From the NCBI GenBank assembly GCA_008828725.1, contig MEHQ01003351.1, positions 304,969 through 368,968 on the forward strand: DNA of 64,000 nt, written 5' to 3'. Positions within the stretch are counted from its first letter, which is position 1, and each line of letters opens with the position of its first letter. Origin of the DNA: Saccharina japonica (Eukaryota; Sar; Phaeophyceae; Laminariales; Laminariaceae). The notes under the pieces were generated by a model. The model had not been told where the DNA came from. It made no database searches and saw only the letters and a list, made by a program, of their open reading frames with translations. A program made the translations under genes and the position numbers. Below, one piece after another: positions 1 to 27,115 of the stretch.

Positions 1-300
1 CACTCAACCAATCAATCAACCAATCAACTGATCAATCAACCACAAAAAAAAGTCCAACCAATCACAATCAAACAACCAATCAACCAATTAACTAAGCAAT
101 CAACCAATCAATGAAACGATCACTAAAAATACAACCAATCCATCACTCAACCGATCAACAGAATAATCAACCAATCAACCCGTCAATCGAGCAACCCCTA
201 AAAAAAAAAAACAATCAATCAATCAACCACAAAAAAAAACAGTCAACCAATCAATCAACCAAGCAATCACCTAGTCAATAGAATAAACCACACTAATCCG
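1..300. repeat. CAATCAACC-type simple repeat
   Basis: The first 300 bases are an irregular array of CAATCAAC and CAACCAAT units broken by short A runs. It has no coding potential. The left end probably lies outside the window. Confidence 0.85.
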
Positions 301-887
301 TTCGGGAATTTAGGGGCATTTTTTTTATGTATTTATGAGTACCCGACCTACGCTCCTTCACGCATGCTACGGTATAAGTGCCCCCTAAAGCTGATTTCGG
401 CAGGAAAACAAAAAGTGCTCGTACCTGATGAACAATACCATGACAGTATTCATAGTATACAACGAAAAATATTGCAACACAAGAATTGTTATATTCAGAC
501 GACTTTGGGTTAAGGAGCCGGATCGTTCAAAAAACATTTCTGCCAAAAAGATAGTATAGCTGTCGCTAGGAACTCGCGCAGCAGGATATTAGTAACTGTC
601 GTCAACTTGTGTGCATTGGTGGGGAAAAGTACAGGGAAAAACGTCGACGACGTGCCCCGAGAACCCCCGCTGCCCTCCCTTAAGGCGGTACACGCGAATG
701 ATGGCGCAGGCTATGGCTATGAGCTATGAGGGTCTGCTCCACTTGGGTGAGGACCGTAGGAAAAAAGAAAGTCGTTTACTATACAAGTACAGAAAAATTG
801 AAGGTAATCACAAATTGTACGTGTAGAGTAACAGGTGGCACCGCATTTTCTCAACACATGGGTCAGGGGTTCGATACCCGTGTATCA
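301..887. other. Unassigned DNA left of a TIR element
   Basis: No gene is recognised here. A tRNA-like B box (GGTTCGATACC, about 868-878) sits at the right end, but I could not fold a full cloverleaf around it. The next COG3 exons were looked for on the minus strand and not found, so they probably lie beyond position 1. Confidence 0.5.
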
Positions 888-1724
888 GGGCGTGTCTTAA
901 CTTCACTTCGCGGGCATTGGAACGGAACGAACGTAAAATTATTTGCCTGAAAAAGTGGTGCTGATTGGATATTGAGAAGAAAAAACACCGAACAGATTCC
1001 AAGCGTTCCAAGCTGTCCGTAAATTTGTAAAGAGGAAGCGTATGTGTCAAAACAGTAATCCTTGTTCAGCAGAACCGAACGGCCCACTTGGAACGAGATG
1101 TACGGCAGTTGATTGGTGCTGGAATGTTGCAACTGGTTGCGACATTTGCTGGGAGGCCCACCAGGGCATGAGGCAAAATGAGATGACATGGGAGCACGCG
1201 ATGGAGCACGTGCAGACGCCACAGGTCTCGCCTGCGGTAGGAGCCACGCGATACGGCCATGGCCTGTACAGGAGGCTCACGAGGGAAAAATTCGGGTGGC
1301 GAACGAGACTGTGGCGATAGATATCTAGCAAAAACACTGGGCCGATGTTCACAGAAGCACCAGGATACCTCGTCGAGCCGCGACGGCGATATCATAACTT
1401 CTAGATTTGTCCCGAGGGTGCCACTTGGATGGCTAGCACTGCTTGGTCTGAGGCATGTCAGGCGCTCTATTTGCGTGTGAAGCTATCCTCTGTACCAGGA
1501 GCACTCGCTGCCTACGTGACGGTACCCCTGTCCTAGAGTCCAGCTGCACAGTCCCGAGGCAAATTTCATGGGTTACTTTCTGTTGCGGCCTGTTCCAGGA
1601 TCGGGTGCCTAAAAAATCGATCGGACACAAACCGCAAAAACAGCATGGAATGGAACGAACGAACGCGAATAGTCTCGTTCCGTTCCAGCCATTCCAAGCT
1701 ATCGAATGGAGTTAAGACACGCCC
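888..1724. mobile_element. 837-bp terminal-inverted-repeat DNA element
   Basis: The left end reads GGGCGTGTCTTAACT and the right end is its inverted complement AGTTAAGACACGCCC. A looser inverted match continues inward with GGAACGGAACGA on each side. The trinucleotide TCA flanks both ends (885-887 and 1725-1727), consistent with a 3-bp target duplication. The short internal ORFs resemble no transposase I know, so it is probably non-autonomous. Superfamily uncertain. Confidence 0.6.
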
Positions 1725-2092
1725 TCACTCCGAACTTCTTTTTAAGTAGGAAAAAAAAACGTACGTATAGTAGACAGATAAAATTATGAGAAATTTATGC
1801 AAAATGAAAAAAAAAAGTAGTAGGCAAAATAAAATTCTGAGAATTTGATGAAAAGTGCACACAAAATCAATAGTTTATTCAAGTAAGAAAACGGCCATGG
1901 CCATTTTGCCAGGGGTCCCTATCACGAGAGCCTTGGTCAAAATTAGAAACTCGCATTCGCTCGTAATAAAGTATACCTCTATAGTAGCACGTGTTCCTTA
2001 CAACTTCGGACAAGAGTAGCGTAAACCACTACCGGTGGTGCATGCCCACAGCACAGCACAGCACAGCACAGCAGTAGGTCGCTTGCTCTCAC
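1725..2092. other. Intron or 3' flank of COG3, no feature seen
   Basis: A-rich DNA with CAGCA repeats near 2045-2075. It follows the donor of the last COG3 exon I can identify, so it is probably intronic. Confidence 0.4.
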
Positions 2093-17003
<14,911 letters not shown>

Positions 17004-17854
17004 TGAACGCCCCTCGCCGCTGATTCGATGGCACCACAAGGTTGCCGGAGCGAACTTCCAACAGGCTGGATGAGCGATCGAGCGATCCACGATGAAAGCT
17101 ATCTTGTCCCCCGTCCCCTGACAGCCTCTTGTACTTTTATCATTGAACTCCCTTCGAACAGTTTTGGTCGTTATGGGTTAACCAATCAAAGGCACGTTAA
17201 ATATTGACCAATCAAAAATCAGAGTTGTTTTGCAGGCCGCTCCTCTCCGTCCGTGCATCGATCGGCAGAGGCTCAGGACGAGGACGCCCATCGAGTCATA
17301 CAGACACCATCAATTCTCGACGGGAAGAAGACGAAAGTGGCTCCGTATGGCCACATAATCACTGAGGTGGGTTCCCATGCCTTCCTGCGTTCGCGGCATG
17401 TCACGTGCGCTCGAGCGGAACGAGAGAAGCACATCTGCTGCCGTGTCCATTATTTCATCGCGAAGGTTCTTGTGTTTTTTACGACCTCCCGTATGCCTTT
17501 TATTTGGTTTTAAAGTCGACAACAAGTGTAGTGCATTCGAAAATCTACGCGCAAGCGCCGAGCACGCTAGTGATAGCGGGCGTTGTCGAGGGCTGGTGCC
17601 GCTGCTGTTATATATCGCCGTACGCAGGCATTGCCACGCTTCGTGCACCTCCTTTGTCTGTTTGACGGGTCGGGCGATGGTGTGATTGTGCATACACAAC
17701 CAAGTCCTGCTCGTGTTTTTTGCGGTTGTTTGTCGACCGAAGGCTATTACGATCGACACAATCGAAGTCGCTCGATTCTATACTCGTACGAGTATCGTAC
17801 TCGTAATATTATACGATCGATATATCACACCACAGCAGACAACAGCAGCAGCTC

Positions 17855-17895
<41 letters not shown>

Positions 17896-18779
17896 GTAAG
17901 CGGGGCAAAGTTAAAGCCGATCGGGGCAGTGATCGGGAAAATAAAAACGTACCGCTCAAGCCAAAGCCCGGACATCGCTGCGGGCAGATAGTGTTGTACT
18001 ACAGCAGTATGCTCCGGTCGAAAAAATTGCCGTATACCCAGCAAGCGCGCTTTTGATAGCATCCACGAGGACGAACGAGCATGTGTTTGATGCGCGTTTT
18101 GTTTTCGCGGGCTCGTCGTACGAGTACTTGACGATACTTTGTTAGACAACTCGACACCAGCAGCAGCAGCGGCGCTGACTGCGGCACTGGTATGGTACGT
18201 ACGAAGTCTGACAGCAGAGTTTTTTGGTCTCATGGTGTGTCTGAGAGCAGCTTGAAAGTGTTTGCGCTTTCTCCTCCTCCTCGTCCTGCTCGACTCTCAC
18301 ATACTGGTAGCATACACTCGCAAACAAACGCGGTATTCATAAATACACACACCCGTGACTTCTGCTTGGGTTGTTGCACCGCCACAAACACACAGAACAC
18401 CATATCATACCACCGCCGTCCTCAGTGCAGTGCGTGCATTTGCTCTCTTGGCGAGGCTACGAGGAAGTTCAACAAGCTTGTTGATCGCGATGGGTGGTGG
18501 TCTTGCTTTCATGTGCCACCTTTCTGCCCGTGCTCCTTGTCGTGTCACCTTGCGGCTATAGCACATCCAGCTCCTTCTTTTTCTAAAATTGACGAATCTA
18601 ATAAAATTATCTGAAACTCTGAAATTGAAACGGCCTGTGAAGTATTCCAGTGGGCCGTCGTCATTTGTCGTTCCCCACCCCCCCCGCATGGATAGGGTGA
18701 CCATGTCACCCTTCTTACTCGCTCGCTGGACCGGTGTACCGGTAATATATGTTCGTGATATCGCGATACCGCCTTCTCT

Positions 18780-19760
18780 ATCGTACCAGGTTTCTGGTAT
18801 GCCGTATATTAGGCAGCAGAGCTCCTGCACCAGTGCGCGGCTGTCCCGGTATCGTCCCCTGGTGCCTTTCAACCAAATACGTACAGAAATTCAGTACGGC
18901 CAGCCAGTATATCCAAAAACACTCGTAGGTACGTACCAGTATATACATACCTGGTATAGTACTATTTTGCACGAGACGCCAGTATACTGGAATTTTAGAT
19001 AGATAGATAGATATATACCAGGTGCCAGTATATGTGATTGCATCACCGTTGCTCGAACGGAATCCACCGCCGCCGTCGATCCCTGCGCTCTCTTGCTTTG
19101 CCTTCTTGGCTGGATGAAATGACCGAACATACCCAGTGGTCGAAGTAGCCGGCCTCGCACGAGTAAGGGTCAAACGATATACTGCTGTACTGCTGTGCCA
19201 GTATATGATACCATAGTACTGCTTGTAGTAGTATACCAGTGTATCACTACAACCAGTACCAAGTATACCAGTATATCCATACAGCGGTCAGTCAGTCAGT
19301 CGGCCAGTATGTACTGCTTCTGTACGCACGAGGTATACATATGAAATGCCTGGTATATGCTGCACCTGGTTTAGTGCGGGGCAACCGTGTGAAGCGGGGG
19401 AATGGACAGCAACGCCGTTTACCCATCACTGATAATTGTCAGCAGCAGTACTCTGAAATAGCAAACCCTACTATTTATAGTATTAATAATAGGACCAGGT
19501 CTCTCGTCTAAACAGCAGTAGTATGTGTACGGCGATGTACAACCTGCTTTACCTGTAGGGTTGAACGTTGAACCTCCAGCACAGCGACGTGACTGGCATG
19601 CTACGTAGTTGCGGGGTAAAGTAATACTTGGAAGTATACCGGTATTCGTATACCATCATTCACGTACGCCCGTATTCCATAACCGGTGGATCTGTTATCT
19701 TGTAGTATATACCAGGTATTGTGCACATATGATATACCAGGTATACTTCGTACACTATTA
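18780..19760. repeat. TACCAGTATA-rich dispersed short repeats
   Basis: Words such as CCAGTATATAC, ACCAGGTATAC and GTATACCGGTA recur more than 20 times in both orientations without a fixed period. Confidence 0.6.
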
Positions 19761-20209
19761 ATATCAATACATAGCTTTATCTTCTTTGGTTCGGAAGCTT
19801 TCCTCGGCATATCTTGGCACCTCACAGCCACTCTCAGCCTCTAATTGCCGAAGCAAAAGTTATTTGCTTTCCGTAGGTTCCGGAGTTTCTGTGTTTTTAT
19901 TTCTAAAATTGTAATTTCAACCTTTTTACAAAACATTTTTTGATACGACGTACTTGATTTTTTTTAAACATTTCCGGTTTTGGGTTCGTGCGTGTACCCA
20001 GTGAGCACGACAGCGCGTGCGAGCCCGGCACCACCGCGGGTATATGGGAGGGCGCTGGCCAGTAGAGGGGGGGGTCAGAAGGAGCGCGGTCGTTTTTTTC
20101 GTGGCTAGGCGTGGCGTGTCCACCGAGACACGAGGGGAGCATGAAGGTCCTCACTGTTGCTGCTGCTGCAATGAATCCAGTATGTATGTCCGAAATTATA
20201 AGGATTTTT

Positions 20210-20726
20210 NNNNNNNNNNNNNNNNNNNNNNNNNNNNNNNNNNNNNNNNNNNNNNNNNNNNNNNNNNNNNNNNNNNNNNNNNNNNNNNNNNNNNNNNNNN
20301 NNNNNNNNNNNNNNNNNNNNNNNNNNNNNNNNNNNNNNNNNNNNNNNNNNNNNNNNNNNNNNNNNNNNNNNNNNNNNNNNNNNNNNNNNNNNNNNNNNNN
20401 NNNNNNNNNNNNNNNNNNNNNNNNNNNNNNNNNNNNNNNNNNNNNNNNNNNNNNNNNNNNNNNNNNNNNNNNNNNNNNNNNNNNNNNNNNNNNNNNNNNN
20501 NNNNNNNNNNNNNNNNNNNNNNNNNNNNNNNNNNNNNNNNNNNNNNNNNNNNNNNNNNNNNNNNNNNNNNNNNNNNNNNNNNNNNNNNNNNNNNNNNNNN
20601 NNNNNNNNNNNNNNNNNNNNNNNNNNNNNNNNNNNNNNNNNNNNNNNNNNNNNNNNNNNNNNNNNNNNNNNNNNNNNNNNNNNNNNNNNNNNNNNNNNNN
20701 NNNNNNNNNNNNNNNNNNNNNNNNNN
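20210..20726. other. Assembly gap
   Basis: 517 undetermined bases. Confidence 1.
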
Positions 20727-21464
20727 TTGTCGATCTGTTGTTTGTCACACCATACTACTACTGCTGTTGTTGTACTATTAATAGCACACATAGTCACGGA
20801 AAAGGCATAAATCACACCCACACAGCAGGCAGCGCAGCTGTGAGCCGTGTTGCTCTGCTTTCTCTTCCTTTCGAATATAGAGCTTTGTTGTCCTGGAGCA
20901 TGGAGCTCTGTCTATCTATCTATACTATGCATTTTTGCAAGTCGCCTGTACTCTTTTTTTATACTTTCGTGGTGAACGACTGCTGCTGCTGTCGCGTCGT
21001 AGGTGCTTTTTGCCACATGCTACATACCAGTACTCCTGTCCTGCAGTACGATACACGGTTGTACAGCAGCACGTATTTCGCTGCATTGCACCATGAATCT
21101 CTTGGCATTTTCAAGTCCCGTCCTCTTGCACCACATCGTGGACCTCTTCTGCCCCTTTCCTTGCACGAGCGTAGCAGACGGCATCAGCCGCCCTCGGAGG
21201 GGAGTGTTGCTTTCTTCGCGATAGTTTTTCGTGTTGGAAGATAGATGTTCGCTTTGTCCTGTATTTGCCGACATACAGATGGAGCTCTTGGCATTATCAA
21301 GTCGCCAGTTGCAGCTAATTTATGTTCCTCCTTTACCCTTTTCACATTGTTTGGTTATATTCTTCCTTCCGCGAGCGTAGCGGGCGGCGTTAGCCGCCCG
21401 CGCAGCGGGGCCCTTGTATTAATAACAATGCCTGTATTTTCCGAGACTGTTCACGGCTCCTCGC

Positions 21465-21910
21465 TACAGCAGTTCGGTCCGGTTTCGCGGAACCGAACCG
21501 TAGGATTTTCGCTGTCGGATATAATAACCGAACCGAACCGCAGAAAATGTGCATGGACGGTTCGAAACCGAAATGACCCGTGATAATACCCGCTCCTGAA
21601 GAACCGCGGTTCCGAACCGCGAAAATATCTTGATATTAAATTCAAGTAAATACGAAATATCCGTCAGGGTTTTATTCCGGCCCAGTCCGGTCCGGTCCGG
21701 TCCGGTTCGGTTCGGTTCGGTTCGGTTCGGTTCGGTTCGGTTCGTTACTGCTCGGTTGCGTCGCAGCCGAACCGAACATAAATATTTGGTGATGCGAGAC
21801 CCGGACCGAACCGAACCGAACCGTAGGATTTTGAAATTACGAGATCGGAATCGAACCGATACGTAGGAATGTGCAGGGAGAAAGAGCCGAATCGCGGTGC
21901 GGTTTGGAAC
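21465..21910. repeat. CGGTT / AACCG pentamer region
   Basis: (TTCGG)n at 21700-21745, with shorter CCGAACCGAACCG blocks on both sides, so the region can fold back on itself. GACTGTTCACGG at its left edge (21442-21453) resembles the ends of the GACCC pentamer elements at 41.1 and 63.4 kb. Confidence 0.7.
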
Positions 21911-22179
21911 CGTGAGTTGTAACCTTCTATATATCGTCCATATTAATATACTGAAGTATAGAAAGAGCGTGCAACTAAAACGTTACAGGCGCCGTCATGG
22001 TGTGCACGTGTCGAACACATGCCTACGTATGATACGTCCTCGTGTCGCAAACACCCCCCCCCCACACTACAGCAGCCCGGGGCCGCTTGGTGTGGCCGAT
22101 CCTGCAATCATGATTCTACGGAGTAGTTCCGATACGCCCCCCCCTCTACGCTATTGATCGAGTCCCGAGGGGGGGGAGG

Positions 22180-22253
22180 GGGGGGGCGTACTCATTTGTT
22201 GCTTGCCTTAGTCATTGGACCATTGACCACGCATCCCTTTCGAGACGGAGCAC
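22180..22253 (-). mobile_element. Family A LINE 3' end, antisense
   Basis: A G tract, then CGTACTCATTTGTTGCTTGC through TTTCGAGACGGAGCACC. Confidence 0.9.
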
Positions 22254-22308
22254 CGGGGGTTACTAAGAACCTTGTGGTATACCTGCTAGACTCTGGGGAT
22301 AATTTTAA

Positions 22309-23182
22309 GGGCATTAGCCAAAAATAGGTATACCTACGCACTTTGAGCCATTTATAGGTACACTGCGTAATGTACACCGGAAACGGCTTCCGGGCCCGCC
22401 TGATATTGGGTCTGCGCTCCATTGTACCTACAATTGGCTCAAAGTGCGCAGGTACACCTATTATCGGCTGCTCAATGTGCGTATCACCTATTTTTGGCTT
22501 CAACTGTACCTATAAATGGCTCGAACGATCACTTTTTGGCAACTGAAATATAGACAGACGGCCACATCAGATGCCGGGACTGTCAACCAGCCGACCGTAC
22601 CAGTACAACCACTGACACTGCGGAGTTATCACGCATTACCTACAAGCGAGAAATCGTATCACGATCAATGCATACGTATTCAGTACGACACCCCTCCTAC
22701 GCACACACATATATACGATGCGGAGAAACAACAATGACGAGTGTTCCATGCCGTTATGCTGAAAGTACAATATACATACTGTAGTGCAGTCTATAGTAGG
22801 AGAAACTTTGGTATATATATGTATAAGTGTACAGAGTAATACCAACGGTTACGAGGGGGTCTAAGTTACACAGCCGTTGGCGCGGTCCGGACCAACATTC
22901 CATACGTAGCAAACGTGGGTGAATGTGTGGTCGTCTGTCTATATTTCAGTTGCCAAACAGTGATCGTTTGAGCCATTTATAGGTACAGTTGAAGACAAAA
23001 ATAGGTGATACGCACACTGAGTAGCCGATAATAGGCGTACCTGCGCACTTTGAGCCATTTGTAGGTACAATCGAGCGCAGGCCCAATATCAGGTGGACCC
23101 GGAAGCCGTTTCCGGTGTACATTACGTAGTGTACCTATAAATGGCTCAAAGTGCGTAGGTATACCTACTTTTGGCTAATGCC
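22309..23182. mobile_element. Long-TIR, MULE-like non-autonomous element, 874 bp
   Basis: Inverted arms of about 260 bp (22309-22570 and 22925-23182) start GGGCATTAGCCAAAAATAGG and GGCATTAGCCAAAAGTAGG. Both share GCACTTTGAGCCATTTATAG. The 10-bp sequence ATAATTTTAA flanks both ends directly (22299-22308 and 23183-23192). Long TIRs with a 9-10 bp target duplication are the pattern of Mutator-like elements. No transposase is seen in the 350-bp centre. Confidence 0.8.
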
Positions 23183-23559
23183 ATAATTTTAACGGCGCTC
23201 CGCAAATATACCATCACGGGTGGGCTAGTGTAGTAAGAGTAATCAGAACTCACGATGGACCCAGAAAATCATACATCCCCCCTAATGTTTACACACCATA
23301 TGTGGTTAAGGTTACTATGTCCCCCTGTAGTAGGAGTAGTAGGAGACGGGTCGTTTTGGGCGCGTCAAGGCTTCTTTTTGTGCTTAGTATTCTGTTTTTA
23401 GTGTAGGGACGGTCAGCCAAGGGGTCAAAGCCCGGTCTCTTACCATGGTTGGCGCTCCGTACGCAGACCCTTCTTTTTTTTTCGTAGGGGTCCGCGTACC
23501 CTTAAGGCTCTATGAATAGCTCTAACAACAAACTATTGAGGGGGGCGGCAACGTTCCAC

Positions 23560-24790
23560 ACATCGGCCGACAGCCCCATTGTATCGCGCATGTACCGACG
23601 GCCTCCAAAGGACAACGTGTTTACTGACAACGCTACGTCTACTGGCAGCGCCAGTGAATGGCGTATCTATCTGCCGACGACCCCGAAGAACCACGTCTAA
23701 CTCATTAGGTTTCTACCGACGATGGTAACAATCGACACATTTACCAACACATTTACCCTGCAACACGATGTAACGAATTACGTATTATACGTATCTATTG
23801 ATTATGCCAGAAATCGTCAGGTCTACCCGCACACCAATGGAGTATATATCTACCGACGACCCCGAAGAACAACGTCTAAACCGTATGGTATCTACCGACG
23901 ACGCTCACAATGAACAAAATTACCCTGCACGTACTTTATGTACCGACGGCCCCGAAGAGAGACGTGTTTGCGGACGACGCCAAAACCGTCACGTCTACCT
24001 GCAGTACCAATGAATTATGCCCGTATCTACCGACAACCCCGCAGAACGACGTATAAACCGAATGATTTCTACCGACGACGCTAACAACCGACACACCTAA
24101 CAGCAGCCCCAACGAATGGCGTATCTACAGTGCCAACGGCCCCAACCAACGACGTCTCTACAGAGCTAACAATCAACACAACTATTAATAACAGCCTCAA
24201 TGAATGACGTATATATCTACCGACGACCCTGAAGGTTGTCATTTAAACTTCATGGTCTCTACCGACGACGCTTTTAATGGACCATTTACCCGCAGCACCA
24301 ACGGATCACGTATTATATACCAACAACTCCAATGAGCGACGCATCCTATGACGACTCCATAGCAATAAACACGCCTAATAGCCGCCCCAACGAACATCGA
24401 ATATACCGACGACCCGGAAGAACGATGTCTAACCCATATGGTCTCTACCGACGACGCTCTTGCAATCGACACATTTACCCACAGCACTAACAAATCACCT
24501 ATCTACCAACGACTCCAATCATCGACGCATCTACTGACGATTCTATCAATAGCAATTAGCACATCTAACAACCGCCCCAACGAATGACACATATACCTAC
24601 GACCCCAAAAAACGACGTCTAAACCATATCGTCTCTAATCCCGATACGCTAACAATCGATACTTCTACCGACAGCCCCAGTGAATTGACGTATGTATCTA
24701 CCGACGGCCCCGAAAGTCGACGTATCTACTGACGACGCCCGCGATGGTCACCTCTAAACACCCGCAGCGCGTACCTACCGACTATTGTTG
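23560..24790. repeat. Satellite of about 180-190 bp period
   Basis: TCTACCGACGACCCCGAAGAACGACGTCTAAACC blocks recur at about 23684, 23862, 24036, 24227, 24414 and 24602, with diverged half-units between them. Also seen in each unit: GACGCTAACAATCGACACATTTACC. The array ends 0.9 kb before the CXXC/PWWP gene. Confidence 0.8.
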
Positions 24791-25691
24791 AACAACATGT
24801 AAAGGCAAGTCAGGTGGGAGATGGATTTTTTCTTCGAAACGCATCTTTGAAAGCTGCGCGTGATGCTTCGATCGCGCATGCTACAGGGTGTGTAGTTTTT
24901 TTTTATAGTGATGTACAAAATCTGACAGTTTCTTGACCCCAGCGAGAAACAAACTGCCTATGAAAATGCCACCACAAGCAAAGGTGCGAACGCAGAGCTC
25001 GACAAATTGCGGCCGTCAACGTGTTCCGTCTTTTCACGACCTCGTCGTAACGTCCTGTTTTTCATTTCGTTTTTTGTTTTTTCTACCTATGAATGTGTTT
25101 TTTCTGTTGTTTTAAGGGATCCCTCAGTTAAGCCTGCAATGCTCCAAAAATCGTCCAAATACGCTACTTTTATACCACAATAGGCCAACTACGCTGCATT
25201 AGGCTCTTAAAAATATAGCCCAATTCTCCCGAATAGTATGCCAGCATATTTGAGATAACCGCATATAATAAATGTCATTCGCTCCGCCCAATCTACTTCC
25301 CGCCTAACTGCTGTCCTGCGCTACTACCTCCCTGCTGTCGCTTTTTGTTTTCGCTCCCCCCTCCCCCATAATTGCGCGGTCTGTTGCCCTTGGCAAAGGA
25401 CAGGCCTCGCTGATTCGGGGAACACTCCGAGGGGGAAAAGCAACCACTTAACACGGAGACAAGCCCCAACTTGTTTTTGAAGAAGAGGCGCGGCGACAGC
25501 GCTCAGACGTGCGCGAGATAAAGGGTTCTCAACTGTTGAGAAAACCCCCCGCTAAATTTCACCCACCAGCCAACGGACCAGGCAAAAGCGTCTAACCAAC
25601 CAACCTACCGACCAACCTTCCGACCAATCAGCCAAGCCGGCAATCCGAGAAGGTATCCATCCGACGGGTAGGAACACCAGGCGTAGAAGAT

Positions 25692-26532
25692 ATGTGGGGG
25701 AGATCCCACGCGGGCGGAAGCCCGCCGCCGCCACCACCGCCTCCGCCACCTCCCGACTCTGCAGGAAACCCTCCCAACGGGCCCTTGCCCGGAGGGAGGA
25801 ACGAGAGCGACGGGCCTTCGCTGGGGGGGAGGGGACCGAGTGCCACAGTTCCCCTCCCCCTTACTCTAGGCAGCGGCAGGCTGTCACAGGGTGGCGGCAG
25901 CGGCAGCGGAGGTAGTGGCGGTGGCGGGGGGGGGTATGTGGCGTGTTTTTCGCCGCCCCAAGAGCAGGGCGGTCTGCACTCGGGGGGGTGGCGCTCGTCG
26001 GGTGGTAGCGGGGCTGGTGCGCAAATGTGGGCGCAGAGGGCGGTGTCGGGGGAAGGCGGTGGTGGTGGTGGCCGTGAGGGTGGTGGGAGTGCTAGCGGAG
26101 GTGGCGTCGGGAGCGGTGGTCACACGGACAGCAGCGGTCACGGCGGTGGGTGGAAATCGGATAGACCCCTAGGCGACCACAGCGGCGGGGTGGGCCCGAC
26201 TCCACAGTACAGCTTTGCGGTTCCGGCTGGTGGTGGTGGTGGTGGTGGTGGTTTTGGCGGTGGTTTTGGTGGTGGTGGTGGCGATGGAGGTGATGTTACG
26301 ATTCCCCAGCCCTGTGCGACAGCGTGGGTGCCTACCCAGCCGTCGCGAGAGGGTGCTGCGCCTGCGGCCTGCACGGGTGTCGACAGGGGCGATGCGGGTG
26401 GCGGCAAGGACGGTCGCGATGGAGCTGAAGGCGTGGCGGGAGGAGTGGTTTTGGACACGGCGCGGGCAGGTGTTGTACCCGCTGCTGCTGCTGCCGCTGT
26501 TGATGTTGATGCTGTTGCTGATGCTGACGCTG

Positions 26533-26572
<40 letters not shown>

Positions 26573-27115
26573 TGGCGGTGATGTTGCTGCCGGTGGTATT
26601 GTTTCTGCTGCTGTTGATGCTGTCCCTCTTCCTCCTGCTACTGCTGCTACTGGAGAGCAAAAGGCAGGCGAAGGCAAGAACCCTTCCGGCGGCGGCGGCG
26701 GCTCCGACTCCGGCGTTGTCGTGTCCACGGCAGGTTTCAAGGACGGAAGCGCCAGCGAGCGCCCCCCCCCTCCTCCTCCTCCTCCTCCTCCCGAGAAGGC
26801 GCCGTCGACGGGGGAGCTAACGTTACGCCTCAGCTCCGCAGAGTGGGGGAATACCGCGCCCACCGTCCCCGGCAGCGGCACCACCGCTGCAAGTGCTGCT
26901 ACTCCTTCAACTTCTCGCCCGGCTGGTGAAAGTTTGGATGCACCGCTAGATGAGATAGTGGCGGGTGCGAGTGGCCCTGGCGCCGTGGTGGTTGCGGCGG
27001 CGGCTGGGGGTGGGGGGGGGGGGGAGGAGGGAGCCCCAGCGGGACCGGCTGTGGGAAAGCGGGGAAAGAGGAAGATACCCGCGCCGACGCGGTTTGGGGG
27101 GCGAAATCGAACACC
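25692..27115 (+). CDS. Exon 1: low-complexity N-terminus
   Basis: Starts MWGRSHAGG, then poly-Pro, Gly/Ser/Ala-rich and poly-Ala (GCT)n segments. It ends with a basic patch GKRGKRKIPAPTRFGGRNR that could be a nuclear localisation signal. Donor GTGAGA at 27116, phase 2. The frame stays open for at least 60 bases upstream of the ATG, so the true start is uncertain. Confidence 0.7.

Larger units (their letters stand above)
17004..25691. other. Divergent intergenic region, no gene supported
   Basis: Separates the 5' ends of COG3 and the CXXC/PWWP gene, so both promoters should lie in it. A (CAG)n run sits at 17846-17893. 18780-19760 is rich in TATACCAGTATA-like words. 20210-20726 is an assembly gap. 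ORFs are short and of low-complexity or repeat composition. Named repeats are listed separately. Confidence 0.6.

Noticed and set aside
815-887. Possible tRNA gene
   Set aside because: A good T-arm and B box exist, but the D and anticodon stems do not pair, so it is at best a tRNA relic.
17583-18056. 157-codon ORF with a Gln run
   Set aside because: Depends on a (CAG)n microsatellite; no splice sites, domain or codon pattern beyond it.
20017-21244. ORFs running through the assembly gaps
   Set aside because: They consist mostly of undetermined bases.
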